A stretch of 53,154 nt of DNA from an uncultured Bacteroidales bacterium (GTDB taxonomy: Bacteria > Bacteroidota > Bacteroidia > Bacteroidales > Muribaculaceae), in assembly GCA_947573135.1 (NCBI GenBank), contig CANPDU010000022.1:1-53154 (forward strand), read 5' to 3'. Each line of letters begins with the position of its first letter. Position 1 is the first letter of the stretch. Of this stretch, positions 41,392-50,409 are shown in pieces. A model generated the notes under the pieces. The model searched no databases. It saw only the letters and a program-made list of their open reading frames with translations, and was not told where the DNA came from. The translations under genes were made by a program, and so were the position numbers.

Positions 41392-42900
41392 TTACTTTTT
41401 AACAACTGTGGCGGTCCAGGGCAGGTTGCGGAGATTGAGAGTGATCTCGTAAGTGCCTGTGGCGTCGCACTTGAAGTTGGGAGCGTTGAACGGATCAAGG
41501 TTGTCGAACTGACCGCCGAGACTTACAGTCCACTGATCATTGGCGCGGAATTTCCATTCGTCGCCTTCGGTCATATCCTGAGTAACGGTATAGGTGAAGT
41601 CGTCGACCTTAGTCATTTCGACAGACGAACCCCATCCATTGAAACCGCCGATGATGCCCCAGCCGGTGAGTTTGACGAGCTGAAGATTTTTACTAAGGTA
41701 ATTGAGCGAGATATAATACAATCCCGGTTCGCCTACTTTGATATTATCGCCGCCGTCAGCCATACCTTTACCTATATACTGACCGTCGACAGTTTCGAAC
41801 ACAGGTTGAGTCTTATCGTTAGTAGAACCGAAATCGCCGTCCCAGCCTGCTTGCGGCGAGAATTTGAACTCTTTGCCGAGAACAGCTATACCTGCGTAAT
41901 CGACGTAGTTATTGGTCCACATCGTGGGTTCGGCAGCAAATGACCATGAAAGACCGTTGACATTGTCGCCTGCAAGCCAGAAGTTGTCGTTAGCCGATTT
42001 GTAAGAGAATGTCATAGCATTCTTTTTCTCTTCGGCGTTGCCTTCGATAGCTGTGATGCGGTCGATCTTGACTTCGAACATCACGCGTCCGCTGATATCA
42101 AGATAGCCGGCGAGCTGATCGGCGCTTTCGTCGAGTTTGCCGTTGCGGCTCTCCGAATCAGCTTCAGTGACGCCGATAACAAGACCGTTTTCAAGATCGA
42201 ATGAGTCGTAGGTCGACTCAGGGATGATCTTCCAGTAGAGACCGGTAGTTTCGAAGTTGTGAATAAGCGTGAATTTGGGGTTGTCATACTGGCTGCCCTC
42301 ACCTTTGGTGAAAGCGGCGGCATTGGCTTTTGACCATGTCTCAGCATCGTCAGACCAGATCAGATAGTAGACAGGTTCGATCACTGCAAGCGGTGAGAAC
42401 GGAAGGACCTTTATCTGCTGAGTGCCGATAAAAGAGTCGGCATCACCGAGACGGATCACCTCTTTGCCGTTGACGGCCTGAACGCCGTAACGCACCCAAA
42501 GTGTGATTTCAGAGGGGTCGCGGGTGAGGCCATAAATGTAGCCCTGCACTTCCTCAGGATTGAGAAGGAAAGTCGAGCCGTTGGCAACAACGGGCAGTTC
42601 AACCGCATTTGAGAAATTTTCGTCGGTGCTGATCTGAGCAACGGCGCCGAATGTGTAGCCGGCAGGCCATTCTTCACCTGCTGTTACAGTTGCGACAGGG
42701 AAATTCTGATCGTCGTTGTTGTATTGTTCGAGGCTGATAACAGCCGGCATGTCGGCGCTCGGAGCGACGGAAACAATGCTCGGATCAACCGCCGGAATTT
42801 CGGGATTTACGACCGGAATGCCGAGTGTGTCGTCATCATCTTCGCAGGCTGTGAAGCCGAGGGCGAGAGCCGCAAGAGGAAGGATTATATATTTTTTCAT
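41392..42900 (-). CDS. SusF/SusE-like surface glycan-binding lipoprotein
   Basis: A 502-residue lipoprotein (lipobox Cys19, GFTACEDDDD, with acidic residues after the Cys that favour surface export). A SusE-type N-terminal beta domain (about 60-165) is followed by at least two more beta-sandwich regions; the last (about 410-500, GFNGWGSSVEMTKVDDFTYTV) resembles the starch-binding modules of SusE/SusF. It binds glycan at the cell surface and passes it to SusCD. It is the last gene of the operon, 18 bases after the SusE-like gene. Confidence 0.85.
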   Translation of the reverse strand: MKKYIILPLAALALGFTACEDDDDTLGIPVVNPEIPAVDPSIVSVAPSADMPAVISLEQYNNDDQNFPVATVTAGEEWPAGYTFGAVAQISTDENFSNAVELPVVANGSTFLLNPEEVQGYIYGLTRDPSEITLWVRYGVQAVNGKEVIRLGDADSFIGTQQIKVLPFSPLAVIEPVYYLIWSDDAETWSKANAAAFTKGEGSQYDNPKFTLIHNFETTGLYWKIIPESTYDSFDLENGLVIGVTEADSESRNGKLDESADQLAGYLDISGRVMFEVKIDRITAIEGNAEEKKNAMTFSYKSANDNFWLAGDNVNGLSWSFAAEPTMWTNNYVDYAGIAVLGKEFKFSPQAGWDGDFGSTNDKTQPVFETVDGQYIGKGMADGGDNIKVGEPGLYYISLNYLSKNLQLVKLTGWGIIGGFNGWGSSVEMTKVDDFTYTVTQDMTEGDEWKFRANDQWTVSLGGQFDNLDPFNAPNFKCDATGTYEITLNLRNLPWTATVVKK

Positions 42901-42918
42901 ATCGTATAATCGGTTTTA

Positions 42919-44178
42919 TTATTCTACGAAGGTGAATTTAACTTTTTTTGTGTTGGAGTCGACTTCTATAGCGACAGTCTTGCCTTTGGCATCGTTAAGC
43001 TGGAAACAGCCTTCGCCTTCTTTTGAATCAACCGCCACACCTGAAGTCACTTCATAATTCTGATCAGTCGGAGAAGCCCATTGAGCTGCGCCCCAACCGG
43101 TCAAAGCCTGATAGAAGCGGCAATAGAGAGCATCAGCACCGCAATTGTCGAGATTGAATGTCGCGGTATAGATTCCGCTGCCATCGCTGCACGCAAGACG
43201 CCAGTTGTCGTAGAATGCCTGGTTGGCAGCCGATGGTTCCGTCCAATCGCTTGAAGCCATATTGCCACAGATATAGATGTATGTTGTTGGTTTGACTTCG
43301 ACAGCACCGGCTTGGAATTTAACAGTCATGTTGACCAGATCAACAGTGATAGTCATCTCACCGCCGGGGAAGTCGGGGAAGTTGAACGCTCCTTTACCCG
43401 CAACCAATGCAGTTGTGAGTTCACCGTCAACAAGAGCGACGTCAACAGGATTGTCATCAACCTGAGAACCGAATGAATTGTCATTCCAGCCACCGTCTTT
43501 CTCTGTAAGAGCTGTATAGAAGCGGAACATCGGGGCGGCAGGCATATTGAAGACAGCGCTATAGACCTGAGAACCGATTGCAGATGCATTTTCAAACAAT
43601 CTCCAGTCCTTATAATGATCTGCATGATCAGGCGACGGACCTACCCATCCTTCGGGAGAACCTACAAGGTATATATACCCGGGCGTCGGGATAGCATAGT
43701 AGATTTCAACGTTGGGCAGCTTGACAACGTTAGATGTAATCTTGCTGTATTCGACCTGAGCAGTCTGAGCTTTGGCACGGATGTAGACAGGCATCACGCG
43801 CTTGTCGGCATATGGAGCCCAAGTGTCTTCGTCGACAACGCCGAGCATGTCGAGGATGGCAAGGTTGGTAGCTGCAGACGAGAAACTCAGAGTCGCGCTC
43901 AGGGGATCTGTCAGCGAGACAGTTGCTGATTTGGCAAAATCTTCGGTCAGAGAGATCTCTACGCCGTAGGTTGTTTCAACGCCGACGCCGTAGTCGGGCT
44001 GAGAACAGGTGAGGATGATCTGACCGTCGTCAGTGAGCTGATAAAGCTGCTCGGCAAAAGGAGGAGTATTGAGTTTGAATTCAGTGGGCTTCTGCAGAAC
44101 AGGGCTGTCATCCTGGCTGCAGGAAGACAGAGCCGCAACGGCTGCGAGAGTCGCAAAGAATGATGCTATTTTTTTCAT
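42919..44178 (-). CDS. SusE-like glycan-binding lipoprotein
   Basis: A 419-residue lipoprotein with lipobox Cys (LSSCSQDD), starting at 44178; an upstream Met at 44187 adds three residues. The SusE N-terminal domain (about 30-130; FKLNTPPFAEQLYQLTDDGQI, then YGVEISLTEDF) is followed by two similar binding modules, each with an aromatic-rich opening (YIYLVGSPEGWVG and YIYICGNMASSDW) and ending in FRFYTALT or CRFYQALTGW. The module similarity suggests starch-like or other alpha-glucan binding, but specificity cannot be read from sequence. Confidence 0.88.
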   Translation of the reverse strand: MKKIASFFATLAAVAALSSCSQDDSPVLQKPTEFKLNTPPFAEQLYQLTDDGQIILTCSQPDYGVGVETTYGVEISLTEDFAKSATVSLTDPLSATLSFSSAATNLAILDMLGVVDEDTWAPYADKRVMPVYIRAKAQTAQVEYSKITSNVVKLPNVEIYYAIPTPGYIYLVGSPEGWVGPSPDHADHYKDWRLFENASAIGSQVYSAVFNMPAAPMFRFYTALTEKDGGWNDNSFGSQVDDNPVDVALVDGELTTALVAGKGAFNFPDFPGGEMTITVDLVNMTVKFQAGAVEVKPTTYIYICGNMASSDWTEPSAANQAFYDNWRLACSDGSGIYTATFNLDNCGADALYCRFYQALTGWGAAQWASPTDQNYEVTSGVAVDSKEGEGCFQLNDAKGKTVAIEVDSNTKKVKFTFVE

Positions 44179-44214
44179 TGATTTCAAAATCTTAAAGAGT
44201 TAGATCATTTTTGT

Positions 44215-45906
44215 TTAATAGCCGGGGTTCTGATGATAGCCCGAGAATGAAATGACTTTGGTCGGGATCGGGAAGATGTTCATGTGAACCGGAGTCTGAG
44301 CACCGGACTGAACACCACCTTTCCAGTTCCAGATATATGACGCACCTGCATATTTGCCGTGGCGGACAAGAGATGTGCGGCGGTCGTTTTCGCCGTAAAG
44401 TTCGCGGTTACGCTCTGTAAGGATATTGTCGGCTGTCATATCGGCCGAAGTCCAGTCTTCGAGACCTGCGCGTGCGCGGATATGGTTGACGTAGATAAGA
44501 GCGTCAGATGCGTTACCGGCCCCACCGAGGATATTTGCTTCGGCAGCTGACAGGTAGATCTCGGCGAGACGTATCACTGTCCAGTCGGCATCACAGAATG
44601 CACGCTGAGAGCCGTCGGGAGAGTTTGCCTTATCGACGGTGCCGTCGACATTATATGCGAAGTTAGTATATTTGATCGGGGCATATCCGAGGCCATAGCC
44701 AGAATTGCCTTGAATGATCATGTTATCGATCTTGAAACCATCTTTTTTGGTTTTCCAAAGCGATGCGCGAACATCGTCAGTAGTACCGTCGGCGTTCCAG
44801 TCCCACTGTTCGGAGAACTGCTGGCGAGCGACCATACAAGTCCACTGAGCAGCGAGATTGCAGTCGTCGACTGAAGAAATACCGTCGAACGAACCACAGA
44901 TAGCAGCAATATAGAATGTTGTACCGCCGTAAGATTCAAGCTGCATGCCGTCCTGAGGCACGGTCATGATGATTTCGTTAGCACGGCTGCCACAAGATGC
45001 ATATTCGTGGTTGTTTGCTCCGAAAAGGGCAAGATAACTTTCGGCAAGACCTGTCTGATTGAAACCTTCGCCCTGATGATTAGCTATGATCTTCTGAGCA
45101 AGGGTCCAGCATTTCTGATATGAGTCATTGTTCTTGTCGACTCCCCATGTCTTGGCGTTGAGGTAGAATTTGACAAGAAGGGCGTCAGCGACTTCTTTGC
45201 CTACGTAGCCATAAGGAGGCTCAACATATGAGTCGCCCCACTCGGCTGAAACCTGCTCGAGGCAAGCCACAGCGTGATCGTATGCATCCTGACGTGTCAT
45301 TTGGGGCGGGGTAGAACCGATGCCGGCTGTTTCATCAATATAGCCGCAATCGCCGAATAGGTCGATAGCATAGAAATAGCAGAGTGAGCGGACGACCTTA
45401 GCCTGACGGATATAATCGGCAGCACGCTCCTGAAGGTTGTCGGGAAGATTGAAAACTCCACTCTGGACTGTGCGGATAAACTGGTTGCAGATTGAGATCT
45501 CGGCATAGATGCGCGAGTAGCACTGATACATCACAAGGTTGTCAGGCGCGAAATTCTGAGTTACAAGTTCATAGAAGCCGGCATCGTTGAACTGAAGCCA
45601 TGAAAAGTTGTCAGTTGTAAGCTCTTCGAGGGTGAAGACCGTACGTGTGAAGGTGCCTTCGCCGGCACCGCCGGTGCCTTCGCCGAGGATTGAGCTACCT
45701 GCGCCGCCGTTACCGGCAGTTGCCAGCCCCTGATAGATTTCGGCCATGCAGCGGTCGAGATAGCCTTCGGGATCGCTTGCAAATTCAGCCGAAGTCAGCT
45801 GATTCGGGTTCTGGATGGGCACATCGAGGTCGCCGGTGCAGGCGTTGAATGTCATCGCTCCGGCTGCGAGTGTGAGTCCGAGAAATATATTGTTGATTGC
45901 TTTCAT
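44215..45906 (-). CDS. SusD-like nutrient-binding lipoprotein
   Basis: A 563-residue RagB/SusD family protein, the lid of the SusCD importer. The lipobox Cys is residue 23 (TFNACTGDL). The family N-terminus (helical TPR-like region, including LPDNLQERAADYIRQAKVVRSLCYFYAIDLFG) and C-terminus (ERNRELYGENDRRTSLVRHGKY) are clear. It follows SusC by 31 bases and precedes SusE by 27. Confidence 0.96.
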   Translation of the reverse strand: MKAINNIFLGLTLAAGAMTFNACTGDLDVPIQNPNQLTSAEFASDPEGYLDRCMAEIYQGLATAGNGGAGSSILGEGTGGAGEGTFTRTVFTLEELTTDNFSWLQFNDAGFYELVTQNFAPDNLVMYQCYSRIYAEISICNQFIRTVQSGVFNLPDNLQERAADYIRQAKVVRSLCYFYAIDLFGDCGYIDETAGIGSTPPQMTRQDAYDHAVACLEQVSAEWGDSYVEPPYGYVGKEVADALLVKFYLNAKTWGVDKNNDSYQKCWTLAQKIIANHQGEGFNQTGLAESYLALFGANNHEYASCGSRANEIIMTVPQDGMQLESYGGTTFYIAAICGSFDGISSVDDCNLAAQWTCMVARQQFSEQWDWNADGTTDDVRASLWKTKKDGFKIDNMIIQGNSGYGLGYAPIKYTNFAYNVDGTVDKANSPDGSQRAFCDADWTVIRLAEIYLSAAEANILGGAGNASDALIYVNHIRARAGLEDWTSADMTADNILTERNRELYGENDRRTSLVRHGKYAGASYIWNWKGGVQSGAQTPVHMNIFPIPTKVISFSGYHQNPGY

Positions 45907-45937
45907 AATTGTTATGATTTTGCTTTAAAACCTATGA

Positions 45938-48900
45938 TTAGAAAGTAGCGACTACGCCGAGCGAGACGGTGACAGGACGCGGATATGCGTTGTTGTCGAC
46001 ACCGCTGAATACTTCAGGATCGAGACCGCGGTACTTAGTGATAACGAAGGGATTCTGGACAGCTCCGAAGAGACGGAGACGGAGAGAGTCGCGAAGCAGA
46101 TTGTCCCATGTATAACCGACAGTTATATTATCGCAGCGGAGGAACGAAGCGTTCTCGACGAAGTAGTCTGAACGAACAAGGTTTGTTGTTCCAGTGGCAC
46201 TGGTGAAATAGAAGTCTGAGTCAAGCACATTGTTAAGAATGTTGCCCTGACCTTCGAGACCTGAGAGGTTCATCATGCGTGCACGCATTGCATTATAGAC
46301 ATAGTTGCCGAGCGATGCACGGAGAGTGATGCCGAAGTCCCAGTTCTTATAATTGAATGTATTGTTAAGAGTCATGGTGACTTTCGGATCGCGTGAATGC
46401 TTGACAACGAGGTCTTCGTTGCCGATCTTGCCGTCGCCGTTCTGATCTACATACACACCTTCGAGTGGATTGCCGTCAGGACCGTAGACCTGTTCGAGCG
46501 TATAGAAAGAGTTGGCGGGGTAGCCTACTTTATGCACTTGAATAGGGCCGGCTGATGAAGATGCAGGGTTGCCGAAAGCATCGAGAGTAAAGGTCTTGTC
46601 CTCGTCGGCCGAACCGGTAAGGGCTGTGATCTCGTTTTTGTTCCAACCGATGTTGTAGCCGAGAGTCCATGTGAAGTCCTTAGTCACGACAGGACGCGCG
46701 GTAACGTTAAATTCGACACCGATGTTGCGGAGAGTACCGATGTTGCGGGTCATCGAGTTGGTTGTCGTCATACCTGCAGGCACAGGAACCGTTGCGAGAA
46801 GGTCTTTGGTGTTGCGGCGATACCAGTCAGCCGATACGGCGATGCGATTGTTGAGCCACGCCATGTCGACACCGACGTTCCAGGTGGTTGTTTCCTCCCA
46901 CTTGAGGTTTTCGTCATAGGCGTTGGGGTAGAGCGGGTTTATCCAGGGTGCGGCTATGCCGGCACTGTAGCTCGGATAGTAAACCGAGGGAACAGAAATC
47001 GAGTAGGCAGGAGTGTAGTTGTTGTAGCTACCAACGGCCTGCTGACCTGTGACACCCCATTCGGCGCGGAGCTTGAATTCATCCCATGTGCCGGTGAAGT
47101 TTTCAAAGAAAGGCATGTTGTTGATCTTCCAACCAAGAGCCACAGCGGGGAAGAGACCCCAGCGGGTATCAGGCGAGAAACGCGATGTGGCATCATCACG
47201 AAGAGTGAAAGTCAGAAGGTAGGTGTCGTCAAACGAGTAGTTGAAACGGCCGTAGAATGAGAGAAGCATCAGCTTGTTGCCGTCGCGATAGACCTTGGTG
47301 CGGGCTTCCTCGGTATCACCATATCCGAAACCGATATTGTCTGCCGAAGCGGGATCTTCGTTTACTACCCAAGAGTTGGCGGCAGCGTCATACTGCTTGG
47401 TGTAGCCGATCGATGTGATGCGGCTGTAGTTGTGGTTCATGTAGTCGAAACGCTGCCAAGTGTAACCTGCCATCACATCAAAATTAGATTTGATTGACTC
47501 GACTTCTTTCTTGTAGTTGAGATAGAACTCGAGCATGGTGTTGCGTGAAAGCTGCCAGTTATACGAGTTTGATGCCGCGCCGTTACGGTAATTGCCGTTC
47601 CATGCCTGTGGGGTGTTGGCATAGACATCTGTGAACGATTCACCCTTGATCACGTCGTAACCGAGGTTGAGATTGAGATGAAGGTCAGGGAGGAAGTGGA
47701 GAGCGTAGTCGATCTGGAGATTACCGGTTGAAGACCATGATTTCTCGGTTGCCTTACGGCCCATAAGCTGAGCGACAGGGTTGAGCGAGCCGTTTGTCTC
47801 GAGGTTGCCGTCCTGATTGATGAGTGAGGTGTAACCGCCGTAAATCGGAGCGCCGAGGTTGCCTGTCGTGGCGTAATCAGTATAGACAGGCAGAGTGGGG
47901 TTATATGACAGAGCGGAGTAGATTGCTCCCATCTCAGGATTGCGCTGATTGATGTATGAACCTTTGACATTAGCGTTGACCTGAAGAAGTCCGTCGAAGA
48001 ATTTCGGTGACAGGTTGAAACCTACGGTTGTGCGGTCGACGTTAGAAGTCTTGATCATACCGTTGTTGCCCGAGTATGAAACATTGACACGGTAAGGAAG
48101 GAAGCCGACTTTGCCGCCTACGCCTACGTTATAGTCATGTGAGAAACTTGTGCGGTAGATTTCTTTCTGCCAGTCGGTGTTTGCGGTGCCGAGAAGACCG
48201 AGAGCATGATCGTTGTTGGCATAGGTCTTGATCTTATCGGTAAACTGTGCGCCGTCGAGTACATCCCATGTGCGACCCGGAGTTGCAACGTGGAAGTTGG
48301 CTGAGAATGTTACCTGAGGACGACCTGACTGGCCTTTCTTGGTAGTGATAATGATCACACCGTTAGATGCACGAGAACCGTAGATGGCTGTCGCTGAGGC
48401 GCTCTTGAGGATGGTCATTGACTCTATGTTCTCGGGGGCAATCATGGTGAGCGGGCTCATTGCGCCGTAGCTGCCGTTCATAGGCACACCGTCAACAACG
48501 ACGAGAGGGTCGTTGGAAGCGCTGAGTGAGGCACCGCCGCGGATACGGATAGAAGCGCCGCCCGAGGGGTTGCCGCCATCTGTCGTAACGACTACGCCGG
48601 GACTTGCGCCGACGAGGAGGTCGTTGGCCGATGTGGCGAGGCCGGCTTCGATTTCATCGGGCTTGATGACTGCGACAGAGCCGGTGGCATCAGATTTCTT
48701 TACTGTACCGTAGCCGACAACAACGACTTCGTCGAGAAGCTCGGTGTTTGTGGCGAGGGTAACGTCGATGGTTGAGCGGCCGTTGACGGGAATTGTCTGG
48801 GGCTCATAGCCGACGTAAGAGAACACGAGGGTGGCGTCGGGGGCGACTTCGATGCGGTAGTTGCCGTCGATGTCGGTCTGAACGCCGTAGCCCTGAAGAC

Positions 48901-49060
48901 CTTGTACTGTTACGGAAACGCCGATGGCGGGTTCGCCTTCAGGCTCCAGGACAGTACCGGTGACTGTAATTTTTTGCGCGAGAGCAGGGAAGGCAAGACA
49001 CACTACTGCGATAAGCGTGAGCCATGCTTTCCGATTCATTTGAAAACAAATGTTCTTCAT
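45938..49060 (-). CDS. SusC-like TonB-dependent outer-membrane transporter
   Basis: A 1040-residue SusC/RagA family receptor that imports oligosaccharides with TonB energy. It has a signal peptide (about 1-28), a carboxypeptidase-D-like domain (about 30-110; TVTGTVLEPEGEPAIGVSV), a TonB-box-like ELLDEVVVVGYGTVKKSDAT stretch, a plug (SIRIRGGASLSASNDPLVVVDGVP) and a 22-strand barrel ending in LGVVATF. There is no N-terminal anti-sigma/secretin extension, so it is not an ECF-coupled transducer. It is the first gene of the operon. An inner ATG (MNRKAW) is an alternative start. Confidence 0.97.
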   Translation of the reverse strand: MKNICFQMNRKAWLTLIAVVCLAFPALAQKITVTGTVLEPEGEPAIGVSVTVQGLQGYGVQTDIDGNYRIEVAPDATLVFSYVGYEPQTIPVNGRSTIDVTLATNTELLDEVVVVGYGTVKKSDATGSVAVIKPDEIEAGLATSANDLLVGASPGVVVTTDGGNPSGGASIRIRGGASLSASNDPLVVVDGVPMNGSYGAMSPLTMIAPENIESMTILKSASATAIYGSRASNGVIIITTKKGQSGRPQVTFSANFHVATPGRTWDVLDGAQFTDKIKTYANNDHALGLLGTANTDWQKEIYRTSFSHDYNVGVGGKVGFLPYRVNVSYSGNNGMIKTSNVDRTTVGFNLSPKFFDGLLQVNANVKGSYINQRNPEMGAIYSALSYNPTLPVYTDYATTGNLGAPIYGGYTSLINQDGNLETNGSLNPVAQLMGRKATEKSWSSTGNLQIDYALHFLPDLHLNLNLGYDVIKGESFTDVYANTPQAWNGNYRNGAASNSYNWQLSRNTMLEFYLNYKKEVESIKSNFDVMAGYTWQRFDYMNHNYSRITSIGYTKQYDAAANSWVVNEDPASADNIGFGYGDTEEARTKVYRDGNKLMLLSFYGRFNYSFDDTYLLTFTLRDDATSRFSPDTRWGLFPAVALGWKINNMPFFENFTGTWDEFKLRAEWGVTGQQAVGSYNNYTPAYSISVPSVYYPSYSAGIAAPWINPLYPNAYDENLKWEETTTWNVGVDMAWLNNRIAVSADWYRRNTKDLLATVPVPAGMTTTNSMTRNIGTLRNIGVEFNVTARPVVTKDFTWTLGYNIGWNKNEITALTGSADEDKTFTLDAFGNPASSSAGPIQVHKVGYPANSFYTLEQVYGPDGNPLEGVYVDQNGDGKIGNEDLVVKHSRDPKVTMTLNNTFNYKNWDFGITLRASLGNYVYNAMRARMMNLSGLEGQGNILNNVLDSDFYFTSATGTTNLVRSDYFVENASFLRCDNITVGYTWDNLLRDSLRLRLFGAVQNPFVITKYRGLDPEVFSGVDNNAYPRPVTVSLGVVATF

Positions 49061-49240
49061 GCAAGAGGTTGTTTTAAGTTAGACAAGTAGTATAATTGTT
49101 AATCTCTAAAATTGCGAAACAAGCTGAGTGACAGGTGGATGACTTCACGAATAGGCGGCTTGGCACGATCACGCCGAAATCGGCTGACAATGTGGAGCGC
49201 CGGCTCGGAAAAGCGATGGCGAAAACCGTGTCTGTCAGGG

Positions 49241-49261
49241 CATTGAAAATGATTTTCAATG
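49241..49261. promoter_or_regulatory. 21-bp perfect palindrome, candidate operator
   Basis: CATTGAAAAT-G-ATTTTCAATG has two perfect 10-base arms around one base. It lies 180 bases upstream of the susC-like start. Its length and symmetry suit a dimeric regulator; no regulator gene is nearby. Confidence 0.5.
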
Positions 49262-49481
49262 GCATGGATTCAGTTTGAACAAACGCGGATAAACGTCAGG
49301 CTCACTTAGATAATCTTGAAGTTTCTCTAGGCACTTTTTATTTTGCGACCACAAATTAAAGTAAAATAATCGATAGTTTCACATTTTTTACGCTAAAAAA
49401 ATCTGCATAGCACAAAATTAACTATAATAGTTAAAATTAACATATGCGATTAACACTTTGACCGGGCTAATCAAAAGTCGA

Positions 49482-49513
49482 TTTGCCGGAATCGCGTCAG
49501 ATTAGTAAATTTG
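49482..49513 (+). promoter_or_regulatory. Bacteroidota-type promoter for the nuclease/mnmE pair
   Basis: TTTG (49482-49485), a 20-base spacer and TAAATTTG (49506-49513), both full matches to the -33 and -7 consensus. The nuclease ATG is 20 bases downstream. Confidence 0.75.
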
Positions 49514-49533
49514 TGGCGTTATAAAATTAATGT

Positions 49534-50406
49534 ATGGGTTCAAAGAGACAGACATACGGTCATCGCCGGCGCCGGCGCGGCGTCATGGGCCGGCTGACGT
49601 CGGCGCATCCGCTGGCTGTGGCGGCCGGGCTGGCTGTGGTAGCGCTGATAGCCTGGCGCCTGAACGCTACCGAGCAGGCTGACAGCCGCAGCTGTGACAC
49701 GGAGGCCACGCGCCTTATGGAAGTGGTGCTTCCGGCCGGAATGACGGAACAGACGGTTGATTACACGGGTTTCAGAGTGTCGTATAACGCGGATGCTCAT
49801 CAGCCGAACTATGTTGTGTGGGAACTGACGGAGAGCGAGACTGACGGTGAGGAGCGACGGGATGTGAAGTTCGATGTGGATCCGGCGGTCAGAGGGAGTG
49901 CCGAGCTTGCGGACTACCGCAGGTCGGGTTATGACCGCGGGCACATGATACCGGCGGCTGATGTGAAATGGGATGCTGAGGCGATGAGGGAGTCGCATCT
50001 GCTGACCAATGTATGTCCTCAGGATCATAAGCTGAACGCCGGAGCGTGGGCGACGCTTGAGAGCAACTGCCGGCAATGGGCCCGTCGCGACAGCGCGATA
50101 ATCATTATTTGCGGCCCTGTGCTGAGCGACTATATGCCTCGGTCGATAGGTCGGGACGGACGCGTGATACCGGTGCCTGAACGGTTTTTCAAGGTTGTGC
50201 TCGCGCCCTATACCACGCCGCCGCGCGGCATTGGCTTTCTGATGGCCAACGGTCCGGTCGGCGGCGGAGTTCAGAATGCGGCAGTGACGATAGACGAGGT
50301 GGAGGCTGTGACGGGCTATGATTTCTTCTCGGCGCTTCCCGACGAGATCGAGGATGAAGTGGAGTCGCAGTGCGCCTACCACCAATGGCAACGTAAAAAA
50401 CGATAG
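49534..50406 (+). CDS. DNA/RNA non-specific endonuclease (NUC family)
   Basis: A 290-residue beta-beta-alpha-metal nuclease. An N-terminal hydrophobic segment (about 22-44) follows a very basic start and acts as a signal anchor, so the enzyme is outside the cytosol. The catalytic motif DRGHMIPAAD (residues 134-143) has the general base H137; the metal-binding Asn is in LTNVCPQDHKLNAGAW. It would degrade environmental nucleic acids for nutrition or cleaning of the envelope. mnmE starts 3 bases after its stop. Confidence 0.93.
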   Translation: MGSKRQTYGHRRRRRGVMGRLTSAHPLAVAAGLAVVALIAWRLNATEQADSRSCDTEATRLMEVVLPAGMTEQTVDYTGFRVSYNADAHQPNYVVWELTESETDGEERRDVKFDVDPAVRGSAELADYRRSGYDRGHMIPAADVKWDAEAMRESHLLTNVCPQDHKLNAGAWATLESNCRQWARRDSAIIIICGPVLSDYMPRSIGRDGRVIPVPERFFKVVLAPYTTPPRGIGFLMANGPVGGGVQNAAVTIDEVEAVTGYDFFSALPDEIEDEVESQCAYHQWQRKKR

Positions 50407-50409
50407 AAG

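Larger units (their letters stand above)
49061..49533. other. 473-bp divergent intergenic region between susC-like gene and nuclease gene
   Basis: No gene is supported here; a 63-residue minus-strand frame at 49074-49265 has no family features. It contains a perfect 21-bp palindrome (49241-49261) and the nuclease promoter (49482-49513). A CAAAATTA at 49413-49420 could be a distant minus -7 box for susC. Confidence 0.6.

Noticed and set aside
49074-49265. 63-residue minus-strand ORF before susC
   Set aside because: It is located in the leader region, contains the palindrome, and shows no domain or conserved features that I can recognise.
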